A stretch of 64,000 nucleotides of DNA from Isosphaeraceae bacterium (GCA_025356475.1 JANXSX010000044.1:1-64000), one strand, 5' to 3'; shown: positions 1 to 9,216, counted from the stretch's first letter. The notes: generated by a model not told the origin, from the sequence alone. Made by a program: numbers and translations.

Positions 1-198
1 TTTTGAATCGAGGGTCGGCTCGACCCCACCGGCGTGCGGCCTGGGTTTGATCGCCCCGGTCTCGCGACGGAGTTGGAGGAGTCGAGTGATGGTCGAGACA
101 TTGACGGAGAACCGGACGGCGAGTTTGCGGCGAGAGCCTTCGTGGCAATCGACGGCGGCCAGAATGCGTTCGCGGAGATCGTTCGACAGGGGTTTCAT
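1..198 (-). CDS. IS630-family transposase, N-terminal part (runs off the window edge)
   Basis: On the minus strand an ATG at 198 opens a frame that stays open for 66 codons to the window edge. It begins MKPLSNDLRERILAAVD and continues with a helix-turn-helix pattern (RRKLAVRFSVNVSTITRLLQ). This is the usual DNA-binding start of IS630-type or IS630-like orfA transposases, which cut and paste with TA target duplication. The catalytic DDE domain would lie outside the window, so whether the element is intact cannot be seen. The stretch upstream of the ATG should hold one end of the element, but I could not identify its terminal inverted repeat. Confidence 0.72.
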   Translation of the reverse strand, partial: MKPLSNDLRERILAAVDCHEGSRRKLAVRFSVNVSTITRLLQLRRETGAIKPRPHAGGVEPTLDSK

Positions 199-601
199 GA
201 GTCGCCACCTTTCGAGGATCTGCATTCAAATCGTGTGCCAAGCGAAGGTGAACCGCTCTAAAACGGCTGTCGGCGTTGGGCTGATGAGCTTGAGGGGCGG
301 ACGGGTCCCCCAGGGTGATCGCTCGTCCCGGGCTCCCACTGATCCGGACTTGCGGATTTCCCGCATCCGGCTCGTTGCAAGGAAGAGGACAAAGGAAGAG
401 GACAGGCAATGCAATCTTAACAATCGTCCAGCCGTTTGACACACGATCTTGAAAAGCCCTTGGGAGAAACTTCAAACTATCCACGGTCATACACTGTCAT
501 CTTCAGCCGGGAACGCGTCGTTGGAGGATCGCCACCGACGCAACTGTCAATGAATCGCGAGCTGGTGTGGTGATCAAGATTGGGTGTAACGAAGAACTAC
601 G
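199..601. other. Intergenic region without a recognisable gene
   Basis: About 400 bases lie between the transposase start and the terminator of the next gene. Part is probably the noncoding end of the insertion sequence. A short tandem duplication of GGAAGAGGAC-type sequence occurs at about 380-404. No convincing coding frame, tRNA or promoter was seen. Confidence 0.5.
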
Positions 602-643
602 AAAAAAGCCTCGGCCCACACTGTCAGATGTGGGGCCGAGGCC
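602..643 (-). terminator. Rho-independent terminator of the secreted Cys/His protein gene
   Basis: A 13-14 bp GC-rich stem (GCCTCGGCCCACA paired with TGTGGGGCCGAGGC) has a short loop and, read on the minus strand, is followed by six T. It lies about 75 bases past the stop codon of the gene at 719-1252 and is the clearest intrinsic terminator in the window. Confidence 0.85.
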
Positions 644-718
644 ATATCGATCTCAGTGTCTAGGTCAACCGCGTTGGGTCGATTGACCTAGACTGTATTT
701 AAGCGAACTGAATTCAGC

Positions 719-1252
719 TCAGTTACCAGCGGGGCTCAGGAAGAGGGGGCTGGCGGTGACGGCGGGGGGAGGAGGAACGTCGCCAATGGCGGAGGAGATC
801 ATGCCGGTCTTGATCTGGCCGGTGGAGTAGGCCTGGCCCGAAGGAGCAGCCTGGTATGACGGGGCAACGCCGCCCTGGGGGGTGGCGTACTGAGCGGACG
901 GGTAAACCGAAGGAGCAGCCGTGGCGCAGGTGTCGCAGCCACCGCATGAAGGAGCGTGGTGCTTGACCTTCTTCTTCTTCAGGACCCATTCGTAGGTGTA
1001 AACTTTGGGCTGGTGAAGCTTGGCGAAAAGCTTACCGAGTCCGAGATCGCATTTCTTCTTCGCACAGGGATCGACTGCATCGCAACCGCCGGTCGCAATC
1101 ACGCTCTGGGCGCTGGCGACGGGGCCTTGGGGCGAGGCAATGCCACAGGTGGTGCAGGGGGCTTCGCCATGGCCGAGAAGGCCAGCGAAGCTAACGCTGC
1201 TTGCACCGAGGGCGATGGCCAAGCTGATGCTCAGGGTCAGGGGCTTCAACAT
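719..1252 (-). CDS. Small secreted Cys/His-containing protein, planctomycete type
   Basis: This 177-residue protein begins with a clear signal peptide (MLKPLTLSISLAIALGASSVSFA). The mature part carries paired cysteines (CTTCG, CAKKKC, CGGCDTC), a Lys/His patch (KKKKVKHH) and a low-complexity tail rich in Pro, Ser, Gln, Ala and Tyr. Secreted proteins of this type are common in planctomycetes and have no known function. Paired cysteines suggest disulfides or metal binding in the envelope, but that is inference. The gene is probably a single transcription unit because a strong terminator follows it. Confidence 0.75.
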   Translation of the reverse strand: MLKPLTLSISLAIALGASSVSFAGLLGHGEAPCTTCGIASPQGPVASAQSVIATGGCDAVDPCAKKKCDLGLGKLFAKLHQPKVYTYEWVLKKKKVKHHAPSCGGCDTCATAAPSVYPSAQYATPQGGVAPSYQAAPSGQAYSTGQIKTGMISSAIGDVPPPPAVTASPLFLSPAGN

Positions 1253-1704
1253 GGGAGACTATTCTCCTAGGCGAACGGTTTACAAAGGTGAGACAGGCTC
1301 CGACCGGCCGGTTTGGCACGGTCTCACCCTGTTTATGGGTCAGTCCAAGGCATCATCACCGGCGAGTGTTCCCGAGCACTCCAGGACCTTTCGGTCCCAA
1401 CCCAGCAAGCGATACCACCCAAACGATTCGGTGCTCCCGAGTCTCTCGCTGCGGCGTGACCTCAGCGAGCTATGCAACTTATCGACGAAGACCGCCCGCC
1501 GCTTGAGGACGCTTCACGTTTTCTAGCAAGGACTTACGGCGATCGGTCGTGCCGGATGTTGCGGTCCGGAAGACCGGGCAAGCTGGCCAAGAACGTTCGG
1601 CATCTCAACCGGCTCAACCCGCAAAGTCGCCATGACGAGGACGACCCAACCGGTAGGGTCTGGTTGATCGGAGAGGTTCAGCCGTCGGTATTGCCAACGA
1701 AACA
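1253..1704. other. Intergenic region, probable promoter region of the secreted protein
   Basis: Short frames on both strands overlap here without an RBS, a recognisable domain or a consistent codon pattern. The part next to 1252 should hold the promoter of the minus-strand secreted protein gene, but no clear -35/-10 pair was found. Confidence 0.4.
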
Positions 1705-1741
1705 CGGCCAGGGTTCGTCCTGGGTGGACGAATCCTGGCCG
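1705..1741 (-). terminator. Hairpin terminator downstream of the GT39 gene
   Basis: A 16 bp stem with one G-T mismatch (CGGCCAGGGTTCGTCC against GGACGAATCCTGGCCG) closes a 5-base loop. It starts 35 bases past the stop codon at 1776. On the minus strand it is followed by a T-rich stretch (TGTTTCGTT) rather than a perfect T run, so it is a likely but imperfect intrinsic terminator. Confidence 0.6.
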
Positions 1742-1775
1742 TAATCAAGGAAGACCCTGCAGGAAGACCGGAGGC

Positions 1776-3548
1776 TCAGCGACGGGTCGAGTCTGCCGAG
1801 TCGCTCGCCACCGCATGATCGTTGACTCGCAGAAGCACGAGTTCGCTCCGTTTGCGCTTGGGCTCGCGGTAGACGGCGGTGACGAGGCCATCGAGCGCTG
1901 TACCGAAGGTCTTCAAATCCTTCTCACGCATCAAGAAGTGGCGTGAGGCATTGCTGGAGTCACGCGTCCAGTCGATCAGCTTGGTCTTCTCGACCTCATA
2001 GCGCAGTTCCGGGTCGAGGATCAGCCGGTTTTTGCTCGCCGCGTCGGCGAGGTCGAACCCATCATTGTAAATCGGGTTGGTCCCGGGCACAGGGCGGAGG
2101 GCGTGCTTCTTCAGGTAGAACCACAGGCCTTCGTCAAGCTCGTGATAGAAGAGCAACGGCTTCTCGGAGTCGATCGGCAAATCGTCAAGGGTCTGGGCCA
2201 GAGTTCGATGGCTATAGTGGATATGCTCACCGGGGGCGATCACACCATAGCCGACGATGATTCCGAACGAGACCGAAGCGACTAAAGGGATCAAGGAACC
2301 GGCGTCGGCCCCTTGTCGCCAAACCAAAGCGCTGGCAACCACACCGATCGCGAGGGCGACGGCCATCACGCAGACAGCGAGAAAGGTGTTGGGCATCGTC
2401 TGCGACGCGACGACAGGACCCGCGATTGCCAAACTGAACAGAGCAACCCAGTGGAACTGGATCATGTGGACGGCCATGGGCACCGCCGACCTGGCCGCTC
2501 GACAGAGTCGGACCCACTCTAGGCCACAGAGGATCGCCAGGCCGGGGACACAGGGTAAGTAGTAGTTGGGTTTGGCCACGGTCCAGAAGCAGAACATGAC
2601 TAGGTTGCCAACCGACCAGAACCACAAGAGCCAGAGACCTCGCGGCTGGTCAACTCGCGAGCGCTTCACCAGCGGCATGACGATGCCCGAGAGTGCGACG
2701 AGGACCCAGGGGGCCGCCATCCAGGGCCAATCGACCGCCAGAGGTGGGCGATACTTGGCGTGATGGATGCCCGCTGTCCCTGTCTTCTGCGCCATCTCGA
2801 GATACCAGACCCGAATCGCGTTCGGGTCGCTCAAGATGACGGGGACCGGCCAGCTCAGAGCCAGTAATAGGAAGATCAGGACCCCCCAACCATCGATCAG
2901 GAGACGGAGGCCGACCTTAAGTCGTTTCTCAATCGCCAGATAGGGGACAAGGGCGAGACCCGCCATGAGCACAATGATCGGCCCCTTGGTCAGGAAACCG
3001 AGTCCGAGTGCTACATAGAAGAGGAGGACCCAGCGTCTGGCACCGATACCGGGCTGGGAACCCTCGGGATGGAGGCGTCGCCAGGCTGCATAGATAGCCA
3101 GTGTGGTGAAGAACGCGAGCGGGCCGTCGTTACCTGCCTGGCGAAGTTCGGCGATGAAGAAGCCGAGCGAGCTGAGCATCAGACCGCTCGCGAGCCCCAC
3201 GTCGTGGCCCCCGATCCGTTTGCCCAGCCCATAAACTAGCCCGATCATTCCGATCGCGGCCAATGCGCTCGGTAGGCGGACGATCCACTCATTGCGTCGA
3301 CCGGTCAGGGTCATTAATGTCGCGATTGTCCATCGCGGCAGAGGCGGCTTTTCCAGCCGAGGTCGACTTTGGATTTGAGCGATCAGCCAGTGATTCTCCG
3401 CCACCGTATCGATCGCCTCGGCTGCGGAGCGCTGCTCGCGCTTGCCCCAAAGATCGACCGAACCTAGGCAACCTAGAAAGGTAACGCAGGCCAGCAAGCC
3501 CAGGATCGCGACCGACGCCACCTGACTTCGATCCCGTTGCGTCGGCAT
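1776..3548 (-). CDS. GT39/ArnT-like membrane glycosyltransferase
   Basis: This 590-residue protein has about ten or more hydrophobic segments. Its first extracytoplasmic loop (LWGKREQRSAAEAIDTVAEN) lies where ArnT and protein-mannosyltransferase relatives bind the lipid-linked sugar donor. Family members move a sugar from a polyprenyl-phosphate carrier onto lipid, protein or another sugar on the outer face of the cytoplasmic membrane. The acceptor cannot be predicted. The C-terminal 170 residues form a soluble-looking domain after the last membrane span, as in many GT39 proteins. It lies 129 bases downstream of the TolB-like gene on the same strand, so co-transcription is possible. Confidence 0.82.
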   Translation of the reverse strand: MPTQRDRSQVASVAILGLLACVTFLGCLGSVDLWGKREQRSAAEAIDTVAENHWLIAQIQSRPRLEKPPLPRWTIATLMTLTGRRNEWIVRLPSALAAIGMIGLVYGLGKRIGGHDVGLASGLMLSSLGFFIAELRQAGNDGPLAFFTTLAIYAAWRRLHPEGSQPGIGARRWVLLFYVALGLGFLTKGPIIVLMAGLALVPYLAIEKRLKVGLRLLIDGWGVLIFLLLALSWPVPVILSDPNAIRVWYLEMAQKTGTAGIHHAKYRPPLAVDWPWMAAPWVLVALSGIVMPLVKRSRVDQPRGLWLLWFWSVGNLVMFCFWTVAKPNYYLPCVPGLAILCGLEWVRLCRAARSAVPMAVHMIQFHWVALFSLAIAGPVVASQTMPNTFLAVCVMAVALAIGVVASALVWRQGADAGSLIPLVASVSFGIIVGYGVIAPGEHIHYSHRTLAQTLDDLPIDSEKPLLFYHELDEGLWFYLKKHALRPVPGTNPIYNDGFDLADAASKNRLILDPELRYEVEKTKLIDWTRDSSNASRHFLMREKDLKTFGTALDGLVTAVYREPKRKRSELVLLRVNDHAVASDSADSTRR

Positions 3549-3677
3549 CCGTCGTCTCCTCCGTGAGACTCAGAGTATCCAAACCGAATCGTAGTCTTTT
3601 GCGGTTGGGAACATACCCGAGACACGTAAACAGGACAACCCGAGTCGAATTTGCCCTTCCGGTCGCGACAAATGTGG

Positions 3678-4859
3678 TCAATCCGCCGGAACACTCGGTT
3701 GCCAGTGTGGCCAGATGGCGGCCTGTCCGGGTTTGAGGTCGGTCAGTTGGTGCTCGGTGTGATCGGCCATCCGCCTCAGGAAGAGCTGGCGGACGCCATT
3801 GCGCTTCGAGCCATAGAGTAACCACTTGCCATCGGCGGAAGGCTGAACATGGTAATGAAGGGTCCCTTCGTTGGCTTTGGTGAGTTGCTCCGCCTGGCCG
3901 TCGAGACTGACCTGGAATAGCTCGACATTGGGGCCGACTTTCCCGGTCGAAAATACCGATCTACCGTCCCAGGACCAGACCGGGAGGTCGCTGCTTCCTC
4001 CGTGGAAGTCGGGGACGTCAAGGAGTTCGACCACACCTCGGTAGCCGGCTCGATCGAAGAGTTTCCGCAAGCCCGTTCCATCAGCGCGAACGATGTGGGG
4101 ATGGCAGTTATAGTGCTCGCCGGCCACGAAGAGAACCCACCGGCCGTCGGGCGACCACGTCGGCCCGAAGTTGAACGGGAGGCCAGTTTCGACCCTGTAG
4201 GGGTTCGTGCCATCGGCGTCGGCAAGGAAGACCTGATAGTTCTTGTGGTAAGCAATCCGCTTGCCGTCGCGGGAACTGGTGAACCCATAGGTGAATTCGT
4301 TCGAGCCTTTGGTCAGGTCCACCTTGTTGCGACCGTCCCGATCCATCCGGAACGGGTGCGAGTTGCCATCGATCAAAGCGGTCATACCGAGCTTGGACGA
4401 ATCGTTCGGCCAGAAGAAGGCGCTATTGTAAAAGCTGACCCGCTCGACAGACGTCACGTTCGTCGCCACTGCTGCCTGCATGTTCACAAGGTAAGAGTCT
4501 AAGAGCCAACCCTCCTTGGTGAACCGAAAGCTCTTATGCTCCTCCTCGTACTCCGCATTCTGCGGACTCTCCCAGCCGCGACTGATGACCGCTGTTGCTC
4601 CATCGGGTGACCAGCCCACGAACTGGGTCCAGGCGTCATCCTGATCAACGAGGTTACTCGCCACCTGTCGTTTATTTAAGCCGTCTGTATTGATAATCAT
4701 CGCGCGCATGGTTCGGATATTGGCATGTCTACCACCAGACAGATTTGTTTGTAGTTCTGTGTAGCCAATGAGACCTTTCGGTCGATCGGGGGGTGCCCCG
4801 AGGCCTATCGTGGTGGTCATAGCCAGCGTGAACCAGCCGACGTGAAGGCGATTTATCAT
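3678..4859 (-). CDS. TolB-like WD40/PD40 beta-propeller, exported
   Basis: The protein has a signal-like start followed by repeated PD40 blades: WSPDGATAV, SSRDGKRIAYHK, WSPDGRWVLFVAG, WSWDGRSVFSTG and PSADGKWLLYGS. These are typical of TolB-type propellers and of planctomycete oligogalacturonate-lyase-like or DUF5050-like proteins. A periplasmic binding or scaffolding role is likely; no catalytic residues could be assigned. The ATG at 4859 was chosen over the one at 4868 because an AGAGG motif abuts 4868 directly and is correctly spaced for 4859. Confidence 0.75.
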   Translation of the reverse strand: MINRLHVGWFTLAMTTTIGLGAPPDRPKGLIGYTELQTNLSGGRHANIRTMRAMIINTDGLNKRQVASNLVDQDDAWTQFVGWSPDGATAVISRGWESPQNAEYEEEHKSFRFTKEGWLLDSYLVNMQAAVATNVTSVERVSFYNSAFFWPNDSSKLGMTALIDGNSHPFRMDRDGRNKVDLTKGSNEFTYGFTSSRDGKRIAYHKNYQVFLADADGTNPYRVETGLPFNFGPTWSPDGRWVLFVAGEHYNCHPHIVRADGTGLRKLFDRAGYRGVVELLDVPDFHGGSSDLPVWSWDGRSVFSTGKVGPNVELFQVSLDGQAEQLTKANEGTLHYHVQPSADGKWLLYGSKRNGVRQLFLRRMADHTEHQLTDLKPGQAAIWPHWQPSVPAD

Positions 4860-5100
4860 CACTGTCATCCTCTGTAGCTATTGTATGTTCGTAAAGTTGT
4901 GATAAGACTGTTTTGGAGTTCGTTTCGAGCACCGAAGTTCACGCTCTAAAATGACCGCCCTGCGCGTGACAATCAAGGACTTTGCCGGGAGCCATGCAGA
5001 ATTGCGGTTGTGCGTCCAAGAGGTTGTCACCACACCTGGCGTACCCTTATGCTAGCAACAGACTTGATTCCACCCGACGCTTCTCAGCAGGGCTCCTTGC

Positions 5101-6603
5101 ATGACACCGCTGGCAATCCTTGTCCTGGCCTGCGGCGTAGTTGGCGATGCGCCGGCTCGACCCTCGCCGAACATTGTGTACATCCTGGCCGATGATCTCG
5201 GTTATGGCGATCTTCGCGCCATTTGCCCGGGCTCGAAGCTTGCCACCCCTCGACTCGATCGGCTGGCGGAGCAGGGGATGGTCTTCACCGATGCCCATTC
5301 GGGATCCGCGGTCTGTTCACCAACGCGGTACGGGATCTTGACTGGCCGGTACTCGTGGCGGTCGAAGCTCAAGAGCGGGGTGCTTGGCGGCTATTCACGA
5401 CGGTTGATCGAGCCGGGTCGCCTGACCGTTCCATCACTCCTGAAACAGCACGGGTACCGGACTGTCGCCATTGGTAAGTGGCATCTGGGCATGGATTGGC
5501 CCCTCAAGGCAGGGGGATTCGCGACCGATTATCCCGATGCCTGGAAGGTCGATTATTCGGTGCCGATCGTGAACGGGCCGATGTCGGTTGGCTTCGACTC
5601 GTATTTCGGCATCAGTGCGTCACTCGACATGCCGCCTTATGTTTACATCAAGAACGATCAAAGTCTCGGCCTGCCCACCGTAGAGAAGACCTGGATTCGC
5701 AAAGGGCCCGCGCACGAGGATTTCGAGGCGATTGACGTTCTACCCAGGCTGACTCGTGAGGCGATTGCCTTTCTCGATCAGCAGACGAAGACCACGCCGT
5801 TCTTCCTCTACATGCCACTGGCTGCGCCTCACACGCCGATCTTGCCGACCGACTCCTGGCGAGGTAAGAGCGGCATCAATGATTATGGCGATTTTGTCAT
5901 GCAAGTGGATGCGGCGATCGGTGAGGTGCTTGATGCGCTAGAACGGACCGGGCTTGCTGAAAATACATTAGTGATTGTCACGAGTGATAATGGTTGTGCC
6001 CCTGTTGCCAAGATCGACGAGATGATCGCCAAAGGCCATTATCCCAGTGGTCCCTTACGAGGTCATAAGGCCGACATCTTCGAGGGGGGGCATCGTGTCC
6101 CGATGATCGTTCGCTGGCCGGGTCACGTGAAGCCTGGCACGAGGTCGGATCGGCTCGTGGGTCTGATGGATCTTATGGCGACCTGTGCCGAGATCGTCGG
6201 AGCGAAGTTGCCCGACGGAGCAGGAGAAGATAGTGTGAGCATTCTTCCAACCTTACGAGGCCAGGATCAGCCCCCGCGCCTGCCGCTCGTTCATCATTCG
6301 GCGAATGGGTCGTTCGCGATCCGCCAAGGCCCGTGGAAGCTGGCGTTCTGCCCCGATTCCGGAGGTTGGAGTATCCCGAGGCCCGGAACCGAGGAAGCGA
6401 GAAAACTCCCAGACCGGCAGCTCTACAACCTGAGCGACGATCTAGCCGAGACCAAGAACCTCCTGGCCCAATATCCCGACGTCGTCGCCCGATTGACCAA
6501 GACGATGCAGACCTATGCTACTTCCGGTCGGAGTACGACCGGTGAACCACAAAAGAACGAAGGTCCGATCAACTTCCAGCGTCTCAAGCCCGCGAACCCA
6601 TGA
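5101..6603 (+). CDS. Sulfatase (arylsulfatase type)
   Basis: This 500-residue sulfatase belongs to the alkaline-phosphatase superfamily and hydrolyses sulfate esters, probably of polysaccharides. A short signal peptide precedes the metal-binding segment NIVYILADDLGYGD (two Asp near residues 31-32). The activation motif is CSPTRYGILTGR with Cys at residue 72, which formylglycine-generating enzyme would convert to formylglycine. Further conserved pieces are GKWHLG, the VTSDNG metal site and the HKADIFEGGHRVP segment. The length is normal. Planctomycetes carry many such enzymes, and the substrate cannot be inferred. It is transcribed divergently from the TolB-like gene; no maturase gene lies nearby. 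Confidence 0.92.
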   Translation: MTPLAILVLACGVVGDAPARPSPNIVYILADDLGYGDLRAICPGSKLATPRLDRLAEQGMVFTDAHSGSAVCSPTRYGILTGRYSWRSKLKSGVLGGYSRRLIEPGRLTVPSLLKQHGYRTVAIGKWHLGMDWPLKAGGFATDYPDAWKVDYSVPIVNGPMSVGFDSYFGISASLDMPPYVYIKNDQSLGLPTVEKTWIRKGPAHEDFEAIDVLPRLTREAIAFLDQQTKTTPFFLYMPLAAPHTPILPTDSWRGKSGINDYGDFVMQVDAAIGEVLDALERTGLAENTLVIVTSDNGCAPVAKIDEMIAKGHYPSGPLRGHKADIFEGGHRVPMIVRWPGHVKPGTRSDRLVGLMDLMATCAEIVGAKLPDGAGEDSVSILPTLRGQDQPPRLPLVHHSANGSFAIRQGPWKLAFCPDSGGWSIPRPGTEEARKLPDRQLYNLSDDLAETKNLLAQYPDVVARLTKTMQTYATSGRSTTGEPQKNEGPINFQRLKPANP

Positions 6604-6667
6604 CGCCAAGCGAGCCCGAATTAGAGGAAGCAAGTCTCTCGTCCTGCTGACGATCGGTCAAAGAATC

Positions 6668-7303
6668 TCAGAGCATGCCGAACTCGCGCCGACTACTGAC
6701 TGAGAACCGCTCGTCCAAATAGCGGGCGAGGGCGGAAACCAGAATTCCTTTCGCCTCTTCCTGGGTGTATCTGAGATCCTGGGTCAGCTCCTTCGCCCGC
6801 CCGCTGATTGCATCCGCGATCAGCTCGTGACAGATCGTGTACCTATCGAAGGCGCCGCCTTCGCGATGGGGCACGTTGGTGTAAGCGTACCGGAGGATTT
6901 CTGCGATCTCTCGGTGCCGAGTCAGGTCGCCCTCCTTGATCAGCTCGACTAACACTGCGTTGAAATAGCTGTCCCCGAACTCTCGCTCGGCCCCTCTCAT
7001 TGCGGCGCGAAGCCCGAAAGCAAACCGCTCCGCCTCCTGATCGGGGCTGATGGACTTGACCTCCAGCTTGATGAGCCCGGTATTGAGGTCGTCATCCCAC
7101 AGCACTGTGTCGAGCTGGGTCGGGCTTCCGTCTTCCTTGAATTGGACATACATTTCCGGCCTCCCTTGCCCGAACGCGCCGTTCGGCTGGAAGACCTCCA
7201 AGGAGGCAGAGGTATTGTTGAGCGAGAGGCGTCTCTTCCAATCGCGCAATCGCGGGTGTCGCGGTTCATTCGTTTCGCCAAAAAATTCATCGATCGTGGG
7301 CAT
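6668..7303 (-). CDS. Unknown protein overlapping a phosphorylase-fold gene
   Basis: I do not recognise a family. The 211-residue product has no signal peptide or membrane segment and looks like a soluble mixed alpha/beta protein. It contains a segment QLDTVLWDDDLNTGLIKLEV and ends in a Glu/Arg-rich helical region. Its ATG at 7303 lies inside the upstream gene (17-base overlap) and has a GGGAGTG RBS, so the two are translated together. The tight coupling implies that it acts with the nucleoside-phosphorylase-fold protein. A DNA- or nucleotide-directed effector or regulator is conceivable, but nothing in the sequence proves it. Confidence 0.65.
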   Translation of the reverse strand: MPTIDEFFGETNEPRHPRLRDWKRRLSLNNTSASLEVFQPNGAFGQGRPEMYVQFKEDGSPTQLDTVLWDDDLNTGLIKLEVKSISPDQEAERFAFGLRAAMRGAEREFGDSYFNAVLVELIKEGDLTRHREIAEILRYAYTNVPHREGGAFDRYTICHELIADAISGRAKELTQDLRYTQEEAKGILVSALARYLDERFSVSSRREFGML

Positions 7304-8177
7304 GTGATTTCACTCCCGAAGTCGCCTTGTCATCCCTCGAGTCATTTGACAAGGCGGACAGAACAAACAGCCCCGCGTTCCGGCAGGCGACTGGGCGGTT
7401 CGCCTTGATCACGGCATCGCGGTTCTCGTCCGCAAAGTCAGAGATCCCCTTCACCACACACCAGACCGGGTCCTCCCAACTCGCGGAGGCGGCCAGGAGA
7501 CCCACCCCTTCCATCTCTCCCCCGATGATCGGATCTTCGCCTGAAGGTACGCTCCGTACAAGTTCGTTTCGGTAGAATCCGCTGTGGATTCGCGCCGCCC
7601 CCGACAGCATTGCACCCAATTGGACGTTGAAATCGTGCGGTCGGCTCTGCTCCCTCCGGAATAACTCGATGAGGGCCGGTCGGGCCGGCTCGCGCGTAGC
7701 CTGTTTGTATTCGCTCATGAATCCCTCTCCACAAGACCATCGTTTCAGACGACAGCGGCGGGCAGGCTTGATGTCCCGGTTATCGTACGGGATGAGTGAC
7801 GTCGAGACCAGGACGTCGCCGGGTCTCTGTCTCTCGGGGTCGATGCCGAAGGCCATCCCAACCTGGACGATCGCTTTCGCGCCCGTTGCAGGTCGGAGCC
7901 GCATCGCCCTCTCAGCCGTCCCGAAGAAGCCGATCGACCCCATGACGAACTTCTTCTCGGGATCAAGTGAAGGCGGCAGGACGATGACGCCAGGTTCATT
8001 ACCGACAGGGCCCAGATCGTAGTAGTCAACCTTGAGGGGGGTGTCCTTCGCCTTGACCTTTAAGAATGGAATCCCGCAGGTGTCCGCTGCTTCCTTCAGG
8101 CCTCTCTCCTCGGCGGGGGTTGCCACGAGGAGTAATAGGGAGCATCTGAACTCGTGTGGGACCGGCTTTTCGTGCAT
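7287..8177 (-). CDS. Nucleoside phosphorylase-fold protein (MTAN/PNP_UDP superfamily)
   Basis: This 296-residue protein belongs to the nucleoside phosphorylase/nucleosidase superfamily, which cleaves the glycosidic bond of nucleosides. It keeps an N-terminal ATPAEE segment, the IVQVGMAFGI glycine region, the substrate-binding GGEMEG (E221-E223) and the catalytic Asp in VKGISDFAD (D247). These match the Glu and Asp of methylthioadenosine/S-adenosylhomocysteine nucleosidase. It is longer than the housekeeping enzyme (about 230 residues), as in phosphorylase domains of bacterial conflict systems. The next gene overlaps it. A role in nucleotide-based signalling or defence is inferred from context; a metabolic enzyme remains possible. 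Confidence 0.75.
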   Translation of the reverse strand: MHEKPVPHEFRCSLLLLVATPAEERGLKEAADTCGIPFLKVKAKDTPLKVDYYDLGPVGNEPGVIVLPPSLDPEKKFVMGSIGFFGTAERAMRLRPATGAKAIVQVGMAFGIDPERQRPGDVLVSTSLIPYDNRDIKPARRCRLKRWSCGEGFMSEYKQATREPARPALIELFRREQSRPHDFNVQLGAMLSGAARIHSGFYRNELVRSVPSGEDPIIGGEMEGVGLLAASASWEDPVWCVVKGISDFADENRDAVIKANRPVACRNAGLFVLSALSNDSRDDKATSGVKSHAHDR

Positions 8178-8523
8178 GGCGACCCCTCGACGAGACCTGA
8201 TAACCCAATCCTCAGGCGTGTGAGCCTCATGACATCCATCATATTCGTAGTATAGTCGCTGTTCAGTCTTTCGAGGTCACACGGTCGTCTATTTTCTTGA
8301 TGGTTAGTTCTTGTCGAGTCCTGAAAGTTAATAAATTTTCATAAATCGACCAGAAGAACCTATTATTAATAATGCACTGACAATTCGGCAATTATGCAAA
8401 TTTCTGTGTACAATGAGTCGCACGTGACCAGTGATTTCCGTGTGCTGAGAGGCCGTCTTCGAGCCTTGCTCAAGGCGATCGTCGCGTTACTCTTCGATCT
8501 TATGAGCGTCCGTCGAGAGACCG
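8178..8523. other. AT-rich intergenic stretch after the broken toxin gene
   Basis: The part at 8250-8400 is clearly more AT-rich than its surroundings and contains the palindromic TTATTAATAA. It lies between the phosphorylase-fold gene and the toxin remnant. It may contain decayed toxin sequence or the promoter of the phosphorylase operon. No coding frame is convincing. Confidence 0.4.
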
Positions 8524-8646
8524 TCAAGAGTTTTTACGAGCCCGGTGATTGCCACGAACGGACGTCCCCGCATCCGCTGTGTGGCTCAGTTGAGGATCGT
8601 TCAGAACAAACAAGAGGAATGCATGCGTATCGAGTAAAAGTCGCAT
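8524..8646 (-). pseudogene. Truncated PIN-domain toxin (VapC-like) remnant
   Basis: The reading frame starts at an ATG that shares its A with the antitoxin stop codon (TAATG). It begins MRLLLDTHAFLLFVLNDPQL, the first strand and helix of a PIN-domain RNase toxin, including the first acidic active-site residue in LLLDTHAF. After about 25 residues similarity ends, and a stop follows at codon 41, whereas intact toxins have about 120-130 residues. No continuation was found in the other minus-strand frames. The remnant lacks the later catalytic acidic residues and should not cleave RNA. Confidence 0.7.
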
Positions 8647-8876
8647 TACATGTATTCCTCGAAATTTTCAAGATGCTTGTCATCGTCGGCAACGATCCGG
8701 ATCATGCCGATGCAGTTTCCCGCCTTGCGCGGCTGGTGACGTTTCGGCGATTCGCTGACGAGTTTCGCCACCGGTTGCTGGTTCCGGGTCAGAATCACTT
8801 CATCCCCAGGCGTCAGACTGTCGAGCAGTTCGGGCAACGTCACCGTAATATCTTCCACTGCCATCGTCGTTTGCAT
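8646..8876 (-). CDS. Phd/YefM-type antitoxin
   Basis: This 76-residue protein has the pattern of a type II antitoxin: an N-terminal DNA-binding part (VEDITVTLPELLDSLTPGDEVILTRNQQPVAKLV) and a C-terminal toxin-binding tail ending DDDKHLENFEEYM. Such proteins repress their own operon and neutralise a PIN toxin. The start is firm, with GGAGGAG correctly spaced upstream. Its partner immediately downstream is truncated, so this is an orphan antitoxin. It could still repress DNA or neutralise a related toxin elsewhere. Confidence 0.85.
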   Translation of the reverse strand: MQTTMAVEDITVTLPELLDSLTPGDEVILTRNQQPVAKLVSESPKRHQPRKAGNCIGMIRIVADDDKHLENFEEYM

Positions 8877-9216
8877 GAACTTCTCCTCCGGTCACGTTGA
8901 CCAAAACTCGCAGTGAACTTCCCAAGGATGCCAGGATCGCTCCGAGACCGGCATCTGCCAGTAGTACTCAGAGAAGAGACACCTCGTGAATCGGCCGTTA
9001 CGGGGATTTCGCCCTTAATCCGTCTGTCGCATGAGCTTAGCCGGGGCCTTGATCGCCTCAATCAAGACCGAGGGCGGATGCTGGACCTGTTGAGATTTGT
9101 AGATTCCGCCGAAAGATCGGATTTGACTACTCACGTAGACTCTATCGCCTGGATAAGATGATAGAGTGAAGAATCGCCCGTTCTCTGTTACTTGTGACGA
9201 TCGAGGACTGCACCTG
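8877..9216. other. Intergenic region between antitoxin and metalloprotease
   Basis: This divergent region of about 340 bases should contain the promoters of both neighbours. No gene, strong hairpin or clear promoter hexamers were identified. Confidence 0.4.
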
